Part shown: in pieces, positions 5,190 to 10,516 of the stretch | Layout of the letters: the number at the start of each line of letters is the position of its first letter | How positions within the stretch are numbered: position 1 is the first letter of the stretch | Assembly: GCA_028715225.1 (NCBI GenBank) | Contig: JAQUSH010000018.1 | Location: 1 to 10,516 of the forward strand | DNA from: Candidatus Aenigmatarchaeota archaeon | Lineage (GTDB): Archaea > Aenigmatarchaeota > Aenigmatarchaeia > Aenigmatarchaeales > Aenigmatarchaeaceae | Length of the DNA stretch: 10,516 nt | Direction of reading: 5' to 3' | Made by a program: the position numbers and the translations under genes | Notes under the pieces: model-generated | Told to the model about the DNA's origin: nothing | Database searches by the model: none | The model's input: the letters and a program-made list of their open reading frames with translations, nothing else

Positions 5190-6544
5190 CTTTTAGAAAC
5201 ATATGGTCCATCTAATTTGTAATCTAATTTATAGAAATAAGGACGAACACCCACACCAGATATAACAATCATTTTATCACGTCCAAGTTCTTTAGCAATT
5301 TTTTCAGCTTCTTGCATAAGTTTTTTACCATATCCTTTGTGTTGCCAATCTCCTTTATTTCCAATAGTAACCATCGGACCGAAAGTGTGTATTTCTCTAA
5401 TAATTGCTGTTTTATTTGTTATTTCTTTTCTGAATGATTCAGAAGGAATTCTTAATCGTAGTAAAGAGATAATTGAATCTTTGGTTTCATAACTTAGAAA
5501 TATTTCCTTACCATCTGATGCATCATAATCTATTCTATTTAGTTTAGGTTCACCTGTTATTTTTCCTGCCTTTTCAGAATATCCAACTTCTCTACATCTT
5601 ATACAGTTACAAACAACTCCTGTTTCTTCTAGTTTCTTTTTAATTTCCATTCTTAGATGAGAGTAGACACATTCAGATGCAATATATTCAGCTGGTATAT
5701 CACGCATAACTCGCATTATACGAACATATTTAGGAATAATCTTTTTGATTTTAACAATTATATCAACTATTTGTTTATCAGAATATGGTTTGTAGTTTCC
5801 TTTATTGTATATCTCTTCTAACTTGGTTTCTTTGATCACAAATGTAGGATATATTTTAATTTGATCTGGCTGAAATCGTTCATCATTAAACAATGATTCG
5901 AACATTTCTAAGTCTTTTTCAGGAGTTGAGCCTGGCAAACCCAGCATCATATGATAACCAACTTTAAAACCAGAATCTTTCAGAAGCTTTGTTGCTTTAA
6001 TTGCATCTTCTACAGTATGCCCACGGTTAGTTATTTTATGAATATCATTGCTTAAAGTTTGTACACCGATTTCTACTCTTGTACATCCAAATTTTAGCAT
6101 CTGATCTATGCTTTCTTTAGTTATAAAATCCGGTCGTGTTTCTAGGCATAACGTAACAATTCTATTTTTAGCTGTCTCATTTTTTTCCTGCGCCTCTTCT
6201 AATGTTTTAGAAGTTGAGCCATTTGCTCCGTCAAAACATTTTTTAATGAATTCTTTTTGATAATCTAAAGGATAATTATTGAATGTTCCACCCATTACAA
6301 TGAGTTCAATCTTATCTGTTGGATGCCCCATTAGACCTAATATTTTTAATCTTGCTTTAACTTGTCGTTCGGGATCATATTCGCATGCCTCTGCCCGCAA
6401 TACCACTGGAGAGGTTTTGGTATAACTCTTTGGTATGTTTTCTTGTGCCGGGCAGTAAATACACGAACCATGTTTACATGGATAAGGTTTTAGCATGACT
6501 GATAATGGAACAATACCTGAAAGTGAACGAATAACCTTCTTCAT
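5183..6544 (-). CDS. elp3: Elp3-type tRNA uridine(34) carboxymethyl-forming enzyme (radical SAM plus acetyltransferase)
   Basis: This is the catalytic Elongator subunit, 453 residues. Elp3 uses S-adenosylmethionine, a 4Fe-4S cluster and acetyl-CoA to add a carboxymethyl-type group to C5 of wobble uridine 34 in tRNA. The radical SAM domain carries PCKHGSCIYCP with Cys23, Cys28 and Cys31. It continues through LIVMGGTFNNYPLDYQ (81-96), LCLETRPDFI (132-141) and VEIGVQTLSNDI (157-168). Elp3-typical zinc cysteines appear as CNCIRCREVG (312-321). The C-terminal acetyl-CoA domain shows REIHTFGP (383-390), QHKGYGKKLM (401-410) and SGVGVRPYFYKL (429-440). The N-terminal extension of eukaryotic and many archaeal Elp3 proteins is absent, so the protein begins near RSLSGIVPLSVM, as in short bacterial Elp3. 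ATG 6544 is set by a TATA box 26 bases upstream. It diverges from a Trm9-like methyltransferase. Confidence 0.96.
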   Translation of the reverse strand: MKKVIRSLSGIVPLSVMLKPYPCKHGSCIYCPAQENIPKSYTKTSPVVLRAEACEYDPERQVKARLKILGLMGHPTDKIELIVMGGTFNNYPLDYQKEFIKKCFDGANGSTSKTLEEAQEKNETAKNRIVTLCLETRPDFITKESIDQMLKFGCTRVEIGVQTLSNDIHKITNRGHTVEDAIKATKLLKDSGFKVGYHMMLGLPGSTPEKDLEMFESLFNDERFQPDQIKIYPTFVIKETKLEEIYNKGNYKPYSDKQIVDIIVKIKKIIPKYVRIMRVMRDIPAEYIASECVYSHLRMEIKKKLEETGVVCNCIRCREVGYSEKAGKITGEPKLNRIDYDASDGKEIFLSYETKDSIISLLRLRIPSESFRKEITNKTAIIREIHTFGPMVTIGNKGDWQHKGYGKKLMQEAEKIAKELGRDKMIVISGVGVRPYFYKLDYKLDGPYVSKRI

Positions 6545-6547
6545 AAC

Positions 6548-6557
6548 TTTTAATATT
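6548..6557 (+). promoter_or_regulatory. TATA box for the Trm9-like gene
   Basis: TTTAATATTT is centred about 26 bases before ATG 6578. It lies only a few bases upstream of the elp3 start on the other strand. Confidence 0.55.
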
Positions 6558-6565
6558 TAATCAAT

Positions 6566-6574
6566 CTATTTAAT
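6566..6574 (-). promoter_or_regulatory. elp3: TATA box for elp3
   Basis: Read on minus, ATTAAATAG is centred 26 bases before the elp3 ATG at 6544. It lies a few bases before the divergent gene's start codon, so the two promoters interlock. Confidence 0.55.
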
Positions 6575-6577
6575 GTT

Positions 6578-7174
6578 ATGGAATTGCACGAAGTTTATGA
6601 CGAGATTGCTGAAGATTGGTCTAACAAGCACCAGAGACCACATCCTTTGGAGTTAATGAAAGTTTCTCACTGGAAAGGACGAATACTTGATCTTGGATGC
6701 GGCAACTGCGTTAATTTGACTATCTTTAAAGATTCTGAGTTATATGGAGTGGATTTTTCTAAAAACATGATAGAGGAAGCTAAGATGTTCTGCGGAAAGC
6801 ACGGTTTGAACGTTAAGCTTATGGTAGCAGATGTCAGAAATCTGCCATATCCAGATCATTTTTTCGCCTATATTATATACTCGAAGGCCCTTCAACATCT
6901 GAAACCTAGTGATCATCTGGTTTCATTGAAAGAAGTTAAGCGTGTTCTTAATGGAAAATGCTTTTTGGCTGTCTGGAATAAGAATGCTCCTGAAAATAGA
7001 AGCAAAGGAAAGGAAATAATTGAACCATGGACATACAAAGGAAAAACATATGGAAGATATTATTATCTATTTGATGAAGATGAATTGATTAAACTTGTAA
7101 AGAAAGCCGGATTTAAAATAGAACAAAAACTCAGTGAAAATGATAGTCAGAATATATGTCTTATAATCTCATAA
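6578..7174 (+). CDS. Trm9-like SAM methyltransferase, probable tRNA carboxymethyluridine methyltransferase
   Basis: This is a class I SAM-dependent methyltransferase of 198 residues, resembling the archaeal relatives of Trm9/ALKBH8. Those enzymes methylate 5-carboxymethyluridine at tRNA position 34 to give mcm5U. The N-terminus VYDEIAEDWS (6-15) is typical. SAM-binding motif I is ILDLGCGNC (36-44), where a cysteine replaces the usual last glycine. GVDFS (57-61) and ADVRNLPYPD (84-93) follow. LQHLKP (105-110), AVWNK (131-135), IEPW (148-151) and GRYYYLF (159-165), with the NIC ending, match the Trm9-type C-terminal half better than generic UbiE-like enzymes. The gene is divergent from elp3 across 33 bases, which supports a two-step wobble pathway. 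Trm9 enzymes usually need the partner Trm112, which is not in this window. The alternative is a methyltransferase with another substrate. Confidence 0.84.
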   Translation: MELHEVYDEIAEDWSNKHQRPHPLELMKVSHWKGRILDLGCGNCVNLTIFKDSELYGVDFSKNMIEEAKMFCGKHGLNVKLMVADVRNLPYPDHFFAYIIYSKALQHLKPSDHLVSLKEVKRVLNGKCFLAVWNKNAPENRSKGKEIIEPWTYKGKTYGRYYYLFDEDELIKLVKKAGFKIEQKLSENDSQNICLIIS

Positions 7175-7263
7175 GCGGGAGTTGTCAAGCCAGGTCTAAG
7201 GTGCACGCTTGAGGAGCGTGTTGATTAGTTCCTTCGAGAGTTCAAATCTTTCCCTCCGCACCA
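7175..7263 (+). tRNA. tRNA-Leu (anticodon GAG)
   Basis: This is an 89-base class II tRNA with encoded CCA (7261-7263). The anticodon loop TTGAGGA is closed by the perfect stem CACGC/GCGTG, with anticodon GAG at 7211-7213, reading CUC and CUU leucine codons. The T arm GAGAG-TTCAAAT-CTTTC has one G-U pair. The D loop carries the conserved GG, and the variable region is 15 bases, as expected for leucine. Oddities: the acceptor stem has a G5-U68 pair and an A6-C67 mismatch, the D stem has G10-U25 and U11-G24 pairs, and the variable arm can form only about two pairs. Position 1 is the base right after the methyltransferase stop codon, so the tRNA may be processed from that mRNA. A T5 run follows CCA. 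Confidence 0.87.
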
Positions 7264-7270
7264 TTTTTAA
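7264..7270 (+). promoter_or_regulatory. T-run after tRNA-Leu that also fits the TATA box of the next gene
   Basis: TTTTTAA directly follows the tRNA CCA and is centred about 26 bases before ATG 7293. It could end the tRNA transcript and also position the next promoter. Confidence 0.45.
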
Positions 7271-7292
7271 GCTTTTCTATACATATTTAATT

Positions 7293-7676
7293 ATGGAAGA
7301 GTATCGAAAAAAATGTTATGATGTTGATGAAACATCTTGTAGATGTTTTAGCAATGATAAAGTTAATGAAATGATCGTTAGAAAAAATAAAATATCATCT
7401 GGCCCATTTTGGTATTCTATACCGGATGATAAATCAGTACGTTATTCAATTAATTATTCAATAATTGATGGGATGATTTGTAGCGGTGGAAATTATACTT
7501 GGGCAGAATTGGTAGATCTTATAAAACATTTTGCTAGAAAACACCAATTGAATAGTACAAATATTAATACAGTTGAAAAATCTGAAAAAGATAATCGTCA
7601 TCATTCGGTATACCAAATTGAAGAAAATGAATTATTAGAACTGAAAAATATGATCGGTGTTATTTCTCTATTTTAA
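7293..7676 (+). CDS. Hypothetical protein, 127 residues, between two tRNA genes
   Basis: I do not recognise this family. The protein is polar, with four cysteines (C8, C16, C18, C63; CYDVDETSCRC at 8-18). An aromatic middle (SGPFWYSIPDD, 36-46) is followed by a glycine-containing segment (DGMICSGGNYTWAEL, 59-73), a short helix (LVDLIKHFARKH, 73-84) and an acidic helix (ENELLELKNM, 111-120). There is no signal peptide or membrane span. ATG 7293 is chosen because a TATA-like TTTTTAA is 26 bases upstream. The longer in-frame start at 7209 lies inside tRNA-Leu and cannot be right. The frame ends in three stop codons in a row (TAA TGA TAA, 7674-7682). Placement between two tRNA genes and the lack of any family match could mean an acquired or orphan gene, which is inference. 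Confidence 0.6.
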   Translation: MEEYRKKCYDVDETSCRCFSNDKVNEMIVRKNKISSGPFWYSIPDDKSVRYSINYSIIDGMICSGGNYTWAELVDLIKHFARKHQLNSTNINTVEKSEKDNRHHSVYQIEENELLELKNMIGVISLF

Positions 7677-7691
7677 TGATAAGTAATAAGC

Positions 7692-7699
7692 TTTTAAAA
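7692..7699 (+). promoter_or_regulatory. TATA box for tRNA-His
   Basis: TTTTAAAA is centred about 31 bases before the first tRNA base in the 50-base gap after the upstream gene. This fits a promoter with a very short 5' leader. Confidence 0.55.
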
Positions 7700-7726
7700 T
7701 TCAAAGAACAATTAATTCTTAGTCAT

Positions 7727-7802
7727 GGCCGCGATCGTCCAGTGGTTAGGATGGAAGCCTGTGGAGCTTTTGACACGAGTTCGAATCTCGTTCGCGGCCC
7801 CA
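7727..7802 (+). tRNA. tRNA-His (anticodon GTG) with encoded G-1 and CCA
   Basis: The acceptor stem GCCGCGA/TCGCGGC (7728-7734 with 7792-7798) is fully paired. The anticodon stem GAAGC/GCTTT closes the loop CTGTGGA, with GTG at 7761-7763. The D stem GTCC/GGAT and T stem ACGAG/CTCGT, with loop TTCGAAT, are intact. G at 7727 faces the discriminator C at 7799, giving the G-1:C73 pair that histidyl-tRNA synthetase requires, so G-1 is genome-encoded. CCA is encoded at 7800-7802. There is no intron. The next base, 7803, belongs to the stop codon of the convergent CBS gene. Confidence 0.95.
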
Positions 7803-8273
7803 TTATTTTGCTAACATTCTTACAATGTCAGCTCTGGCTATAATTCCAACGACTTTGTCATTTTCTATAACAATAAGTCTGTTGACATCAAACTTGTTCA
7901 TCAATTGGGCTGCTCTTGTGGCATCTTCATTTGGGCCAACAGTTATAACACCAGTGTTCATGAACTCACTTACCCTTATTTTTTTGCAGTGCTTTCCTTC
8001 TCTAAGCAGTTCAATGCTAGGTTTCTTAACAAATTCCAGTATAAGTGAAAAAGATGATTGATTATCAAATCTTACTTTAGGAAGGCATATATCTATTGTT
8101 TTCAGAACATCTGCTTCAGTAACTATGCCTTTTAGTTTATTGTTTTTATCAACAACAGGCACACCTGTTATTTTATATTTGGAAAATTTACCCAATACTG
8201 TTTCTAAATTGTCTGTAGTTTTGACAGTTACTACTTTTTTTGTCATTATTTGTTTGACTAGCATAATAATCAT
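7803..8273 (-). CDS. Protein with two CBS domains
   Basis: This is a 156-residue cytosolic protein made almost entirely of a tandem CBS-domain pair (Bateman module), a fold that usually binds adenosine nucleotides or related ligands and regulates a partner. CBS1 spans about 7-60, with VKQIMTKKVVTV, GVPVVDKNNKLKGIV and TEADVL. CBS2 spans about 101-155, with VSEFMNTGVITVGP, NRLIVIENDKVVGII and ARADIV. The linker (61-100) is longer than the minimum and contains FDNQSSFSLILEFVKKPS. There is no catalytic domain. The ATG at 8273 overlaps the TGA of the upstream permease-methyltransferase gene (ATGA), so the two are probably translationally coupled. A second in-frame ATG nine bases on (8264) could also serve. 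A role in sensing nucleotide or SAM levels for the permease is inference. Confidence 0.92.
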   Translation of the reverse strand: MIIMLVKQIMTKKVVTVKTTDNLETVLGKFSKYKITGVPVVDKNNKLKGIVTEADVLKTIDICLPKVRFDNQSSFSLILEFVKKPSIELLREGKHCKKIRVSEFMNTGVITVGPNEDATRAAQLMNKFDVNRLIVIENDKVVGIIARADIVRMLAK

Positions 8274-10123
8274 TTGCTTGCTGCAATATAAATGTATTTG
8301 ATGAATCTTCCCTCTGTTTCTATTTTAATATTTTTGAATCCTGCTTCTCTGAATACGGTCTTTATGCTGTTTTCATGTTTTAGGAAAGGATGAGTAGTGA
8401 CTGTTGGAGTTATCAGCGCCAAAAAGCTTGCTGTTCCGCCCGGTCTTAGGCAATTGTATAATTTTCTTAGTTCAATTCTTGGATTTACAAAATAATTCAA
8501 TGTGACTACAGAAACTATTTTATCAAAAATATTTCTTTTGAATGGAGCCTCTTTAGTCATTTTAACATATATGACATTCGATGCTCTGTATCTTAAAATT
8601 CTGATTGCTCTTTTCAGCTGTTTTTGTGATATGTCAGCTGCTATTACATTTTTTACTGCTTTAGATATTTTTTTTGTCATCGATCCGCTGGCGCATCCGT
8701 AATCTAAAACAATATCATTGGAATCCAAATTCGCATTTTGTATTACATTGTTTCTATGTTTTCCTCTAACGATAATTTTTAAGATATAAAAATTGAAGAT
8801 AGGACCCATTCTATCAAAAAATTTTTCTATGAATTTTCTGTCCGTTTGAAGTTTGATTATTATGTAAGCTGGTATTCCCAGTAGTATCAGACCAACAGCA
8901 AACGTAAACATGTTTATTATGGATGCTTCCTGCAGCCATGTTATCAGCATGAATACAAAAAATATCACAATTAATATCGGGCCTATTTTTCCGAATGGTG
9001 CTTTAAAATATCTTTTGACTTTAGGTTTTCTGAATCTTAAAACAACTACAGTAGCCATTATGAATGCAAATGATATTATGTCTAGCGGTATTAACAATGA
9101 CAACAAATATTTGTAACTTCCAAACGCAACAAGTGTTATTATTATTGTCATTATTGTCTGAAATATGATTGCAATGTGCGGGGTTCTGTATTTAGGATGT
9201 ATTTTCTTTATGCTAGATATGAATACTTTATCTCTGGCCATGGCAAATAGCAATCTTGGTGAAGATATCACCCATGTTGCAGCAGTTCCGATCATAGGAA
9301 CAAATATCAGAATAGCTATTATTTTAGCTATATTTTCATTATATATCACTGATGCCAATGAGACGTATGGAGCTTCTTGCATACTAAATGTTTTCCAGTT
9401 CATTACGCCTAGAGAAACGAGAGCAAGTGCTATTGCAAGTATAGCAACAAAGACAGTTGATATGATCAATGCCTTAGGTATAGCTCTTCTTGCGTCTTTA
9501 ACTTCTTCAGCTAAAAATGTTGCTCCTTCCCATCCAAAAAATGTTTCTCCTGTAAATGCCAATACTATGAAAATAGAAGATATTGGAAATACGAAAAATG
9601 GAAAATAGTTTGCTATGTCTATTTTTGGAACACCGGGTATAATTATGATTAATAGTGCTGCTATAGTCATAATGCCGAATATCAGTGCCATCTTTGCGCT
9701 TGCTCCGATTCCTCGATAGTTAACAAAATTGAAAGCAAGAATAAACCCTAAAGATAAGATAATATTGATATAAAATGGAGCTGATGGCAAAATATATATG
9801 ATTGAACCAACTATGACCATTCCTGTTGTTACGTTAGCTATTATCCAAACAAGCCAACCGAGCAAGAATGAAGTAAATTCACCGAAAGCCTGTTTAGCAT
9901 ATTCATAAGTTCCACCTGCTTTTGGATACATGCTTACAAGTTCAGCAATATACATGCTCATGAATATCGCAATAACAGACATTATTAACCAAGATATTAT
10001 TGAAGCAGGTCCTGCTCCTGCTGCCGCCATAGCTGGAACAAAAAATGTCTCGCTCCCAATAATCGAATTCAATGTAAGAAATAATAATGTTTTAAAACCA
10101 ATCTCTTTCTTCAATTGAGGCAT
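8270..10123 (-). CDS. APC-family amino-acid permease fused to a C-terminal SAM-dependent methyltransferase domain
   Basis: This is a 617-residue membrane protein with two parts. Residues about 1-425 are an APC-superfamily permease (LeuT fold) with roughly 12 hydrophobic spans. TM1 carries the unwound-helix motif NSIIGSETFFVPA (19-31), and TM6 with its loop reads GETFFGWEGATFLAEEVKDARRAIPKA (192-218), both characteristic of amino-acid transporters. Residues about 430-617 are a class I methyltransferase domain with motif I VLDYGCASGS (472-481), ADIS (496-499), FDKIVSVVTLNYF (533-545) and LRPGGTASFLAL (559-570), ending in AGFKNIKIETEGRF (594-607). With an even number of spans, both termini face the cytosol, so the methyltransferase would be cytosolic. 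ATG 10123 has a TATA box 25 bases upstream. The reading frame is continuous across the join. The transported amino acid and the methyl acceptor are unknown. An internal start at Met439 could give a free methyltransferase. Confidence 0.93.
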   Translation of the reverse strand: MPQLKKEIGFKTLLFLTLNSIIGSETFFVPAMAAAGAGPASIISWLIMSVIAIFMSMYIAELVSMYPKAGGTYEYAKQAFGEFTSFLLGWLVWIIANVTTGMVIVGSIIYILPSAPFYINIILSLGFILAFNFVNYRGIGASAKMALIFGIMTIAALLIIIIPGVPKIDIANYFPFFVFPISSIFIVLAFTGETFFGWEGATFLAEEVKDARRAIPKALIISTVFVAILAIALALVSLGVMNWKTFSMQEAPYVSLASVIYNENIAKIIAILIFVPMIGTAATWVISSPRLLFAMARDKVFISSIKKIHPKYRTPHIAIIFQTIMTIIITLVAFGSYKYLLSLLIPLDIISFAFIMATVVVLRFRKPKVKRYFKAPFGKIGPILIVIFFVFMLITWLQEASIINMFTFAVGLILLGIPAYIIIKLQTDRKFIEKFFDRMGPIFNFYILKIIVRGKHRNNVIQNANLDSNDIVLDYGCASGSMTKKISKAVKNVIAADISQKQLKRAIRILRYRASNVIYVKMTKEAPFKRNIFDKIVSVVTLNYFVNPRIELRKLYNCLRPGGTASFLALITPTVTTHPFLKHENSIKTVFREAGFKNIKIETEGRFIKYIYIAASK

Positions 10124-10143
10124 AATAAGTATTCATAAATCCA

Positions 10144-10516
10144 TTATATAAATAATGTTTGATAGCTGAATAACAGTATCAAAAATATTATAAATAATCC
10201 TATTAACGCAAGTCCCTCTGATCTTCCAATTTTAAAGTTTGAAGAAATGTATAATAATATCATATTTGATATCAAAAGGAATGAGACTAAAAATATTATG
10301 GTTTCATTTAACATAACAGTTCCAAGCAAAGATGTTATACCCAATACCAAGGTCATATTTATTACTGTTGAACCTATCAAATCACCTAAAGCAATTGAAA
10401 TTTTTCTTTTGTAGATAGCTGTTAAGCTTACTGATAATTCTGGCAATGATGTTCCTAGAGCAACTATTGTCGCACCTATGATAGATCTTCCGACATTAAA
10501 GAATTCCGAACTCTCG
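10144..10516 (-). CDS. CaCA-family cation (sodium/calcium) exchanger, C-terminal part (5' end outside window)
   Basis: The frame is open to the window edge and ends with TAA at 10144-10146, giving 123 visible codons. It encodes the second half of a YrbG/CaCA-type antiporter, which exchanges Na+ or H+ against Ca2+ across the membrane. The signature alpha-2 repeat is clear: GRSIIGATIVALGTSLPELSVSL followed by the cation-site region IALGDLIGSTVINM. The usual GSN of the site reads GST here. Three further hydrophobic segments follow (TLVLGITSLLG, TIIFLVSFLLISNMILLYI, LALIGLFIIFLILLF), ending shortly after them. The TTG at 10446 is the Leu of SLPEL and not a start, because the family motif continues upstream of it. 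The gene is upstream of the permease fusion on the same strand, but the permease has its own TATA box. Confidence 0.9.
   Translation of the reverse strand, partial: ESSEFFNVGRSIIGATIVALGTSLPELSVSLTAIYKRKISIALGDLIGSTVINMTLVLGITSLLGTVMLNETIIFLVSFLLISNMILLYISSNFKIGRSEGLALIGLFIIFLILLFSYQTLFI
10145..10152 (-). promoter_or_regulatory. TATA box for the permease-methyltransferase gene
   Basis: Read on minus, TTTATATAA is centred about 25 bases before ATG 10123. It overlaps the stop codon (10144-10146) of the upstream exchanger gene. Confidence 0.62.

Noticed and set aside
5161..5211. Longer start for the 170-residue gene, overlapping elp3
   Set aside because: The promoter signal at 5182-5189 lies inside this extension, and ATG 5160 is exactly at the leaderless distance from it.
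7209..7292. Upstream in-frame start for the 127-residue gene
   Set aside because: It begins inside the anticodon loop of tRNA-Leu. ATG 7293 has a suitable upstream TATA-like site.
7175..7802. Integrated element between the two tRNA genes
   Set aside because: There is no integrase, no duplicated tRNA 3' end and no direct repeats. Only one orphan gene is present.
9138..9158. Tandem GACAATAAT copies on the minus strand as a regulatory repeat
   Set aside because: They lie in the permease coding region and encode Thr-Ile-Met-Thr-Ile residues of a membrane span, so codon composition explains them. They do weaken the significance of the promoter motif.
10444..10446. TTG as a start codon making the exchanger a complete short gene
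   Set aside because: The TTG encodes the Leu of the conserved GTSLPEL motif. The frame and the family motif continue upstream to the window edge, so the gene is cut by the window.

Overview
This window is from an archaeal chromosome. The evidence is the gene content: prefoldin alpha, FtsY and SRP54 in series, ribosomal protein eL21, an Elp3 joined to an acetyltransferase domain, a Trm9-type methyltransferase, and tRNAs with encoded CCA ends. Most start codons also lie about 25 to 27 bases downstream of a TATA box, with no Shine-Dalgarno site, which is the archaeal leaderless pattern. The DNA is A+T rich and very compact. Several small proteins have no family I can name. Together these suit a small-genome lineage such as DPANN (Woesearchaeota or Pacearchaeota like), but that placement is inference and not proven here.

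Bases 1 to 3021 hold the 3' end of the prefoldin alpha gene, then ftsY, a 75-residue protein of unknown function, and srp54. FtsY and SRP54 are the two partner GTPases of co-translational membrane targeting. Bases 3082 to 4651, also on +, hold a four-cysteine small protein, a dCMP deaminase, eL21, and a 118-residue basic, beta-rich protein whose start overlaps the eL21 stop.

Bases 4648 to 7174 are centred on a divergent pair. Elp3 (minus) builds the carboxymethyl-type group on wobble uridine 34 of tRNA. A Trm9-like methyltransferase (plus) would methylate that product. Their starts are 33 bases apart and their TATA boxes interlock. A 170-residue unknown protein follows elp3 from its own promoter. 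tRNA-Leu(GAG) begins at the base after the methyltransferase stop codon. It is followed by a 127-residue orphan and tRNA-His(GTG).

Bases 7803 to 10516 are on the minus strand: the end of a CaCA cation exchanger, an APC-family amino-acid permease fused to a C-terminal SAM methyltransferase domain, and a two-CBS-domain protein whose ATG overlaps the permease stop.

The strongest leads are the permease-methyltransferase fusion coupled to a CBS protein, the divergent elp3/trm9-like pair, and a nine-base motif (GACAATAAT) at nearly the same distance below the TATA box in three promoters. No stretch over 300 bases lacks a gene, and I see no CRISPR array, insertion sequence or prophage gene.
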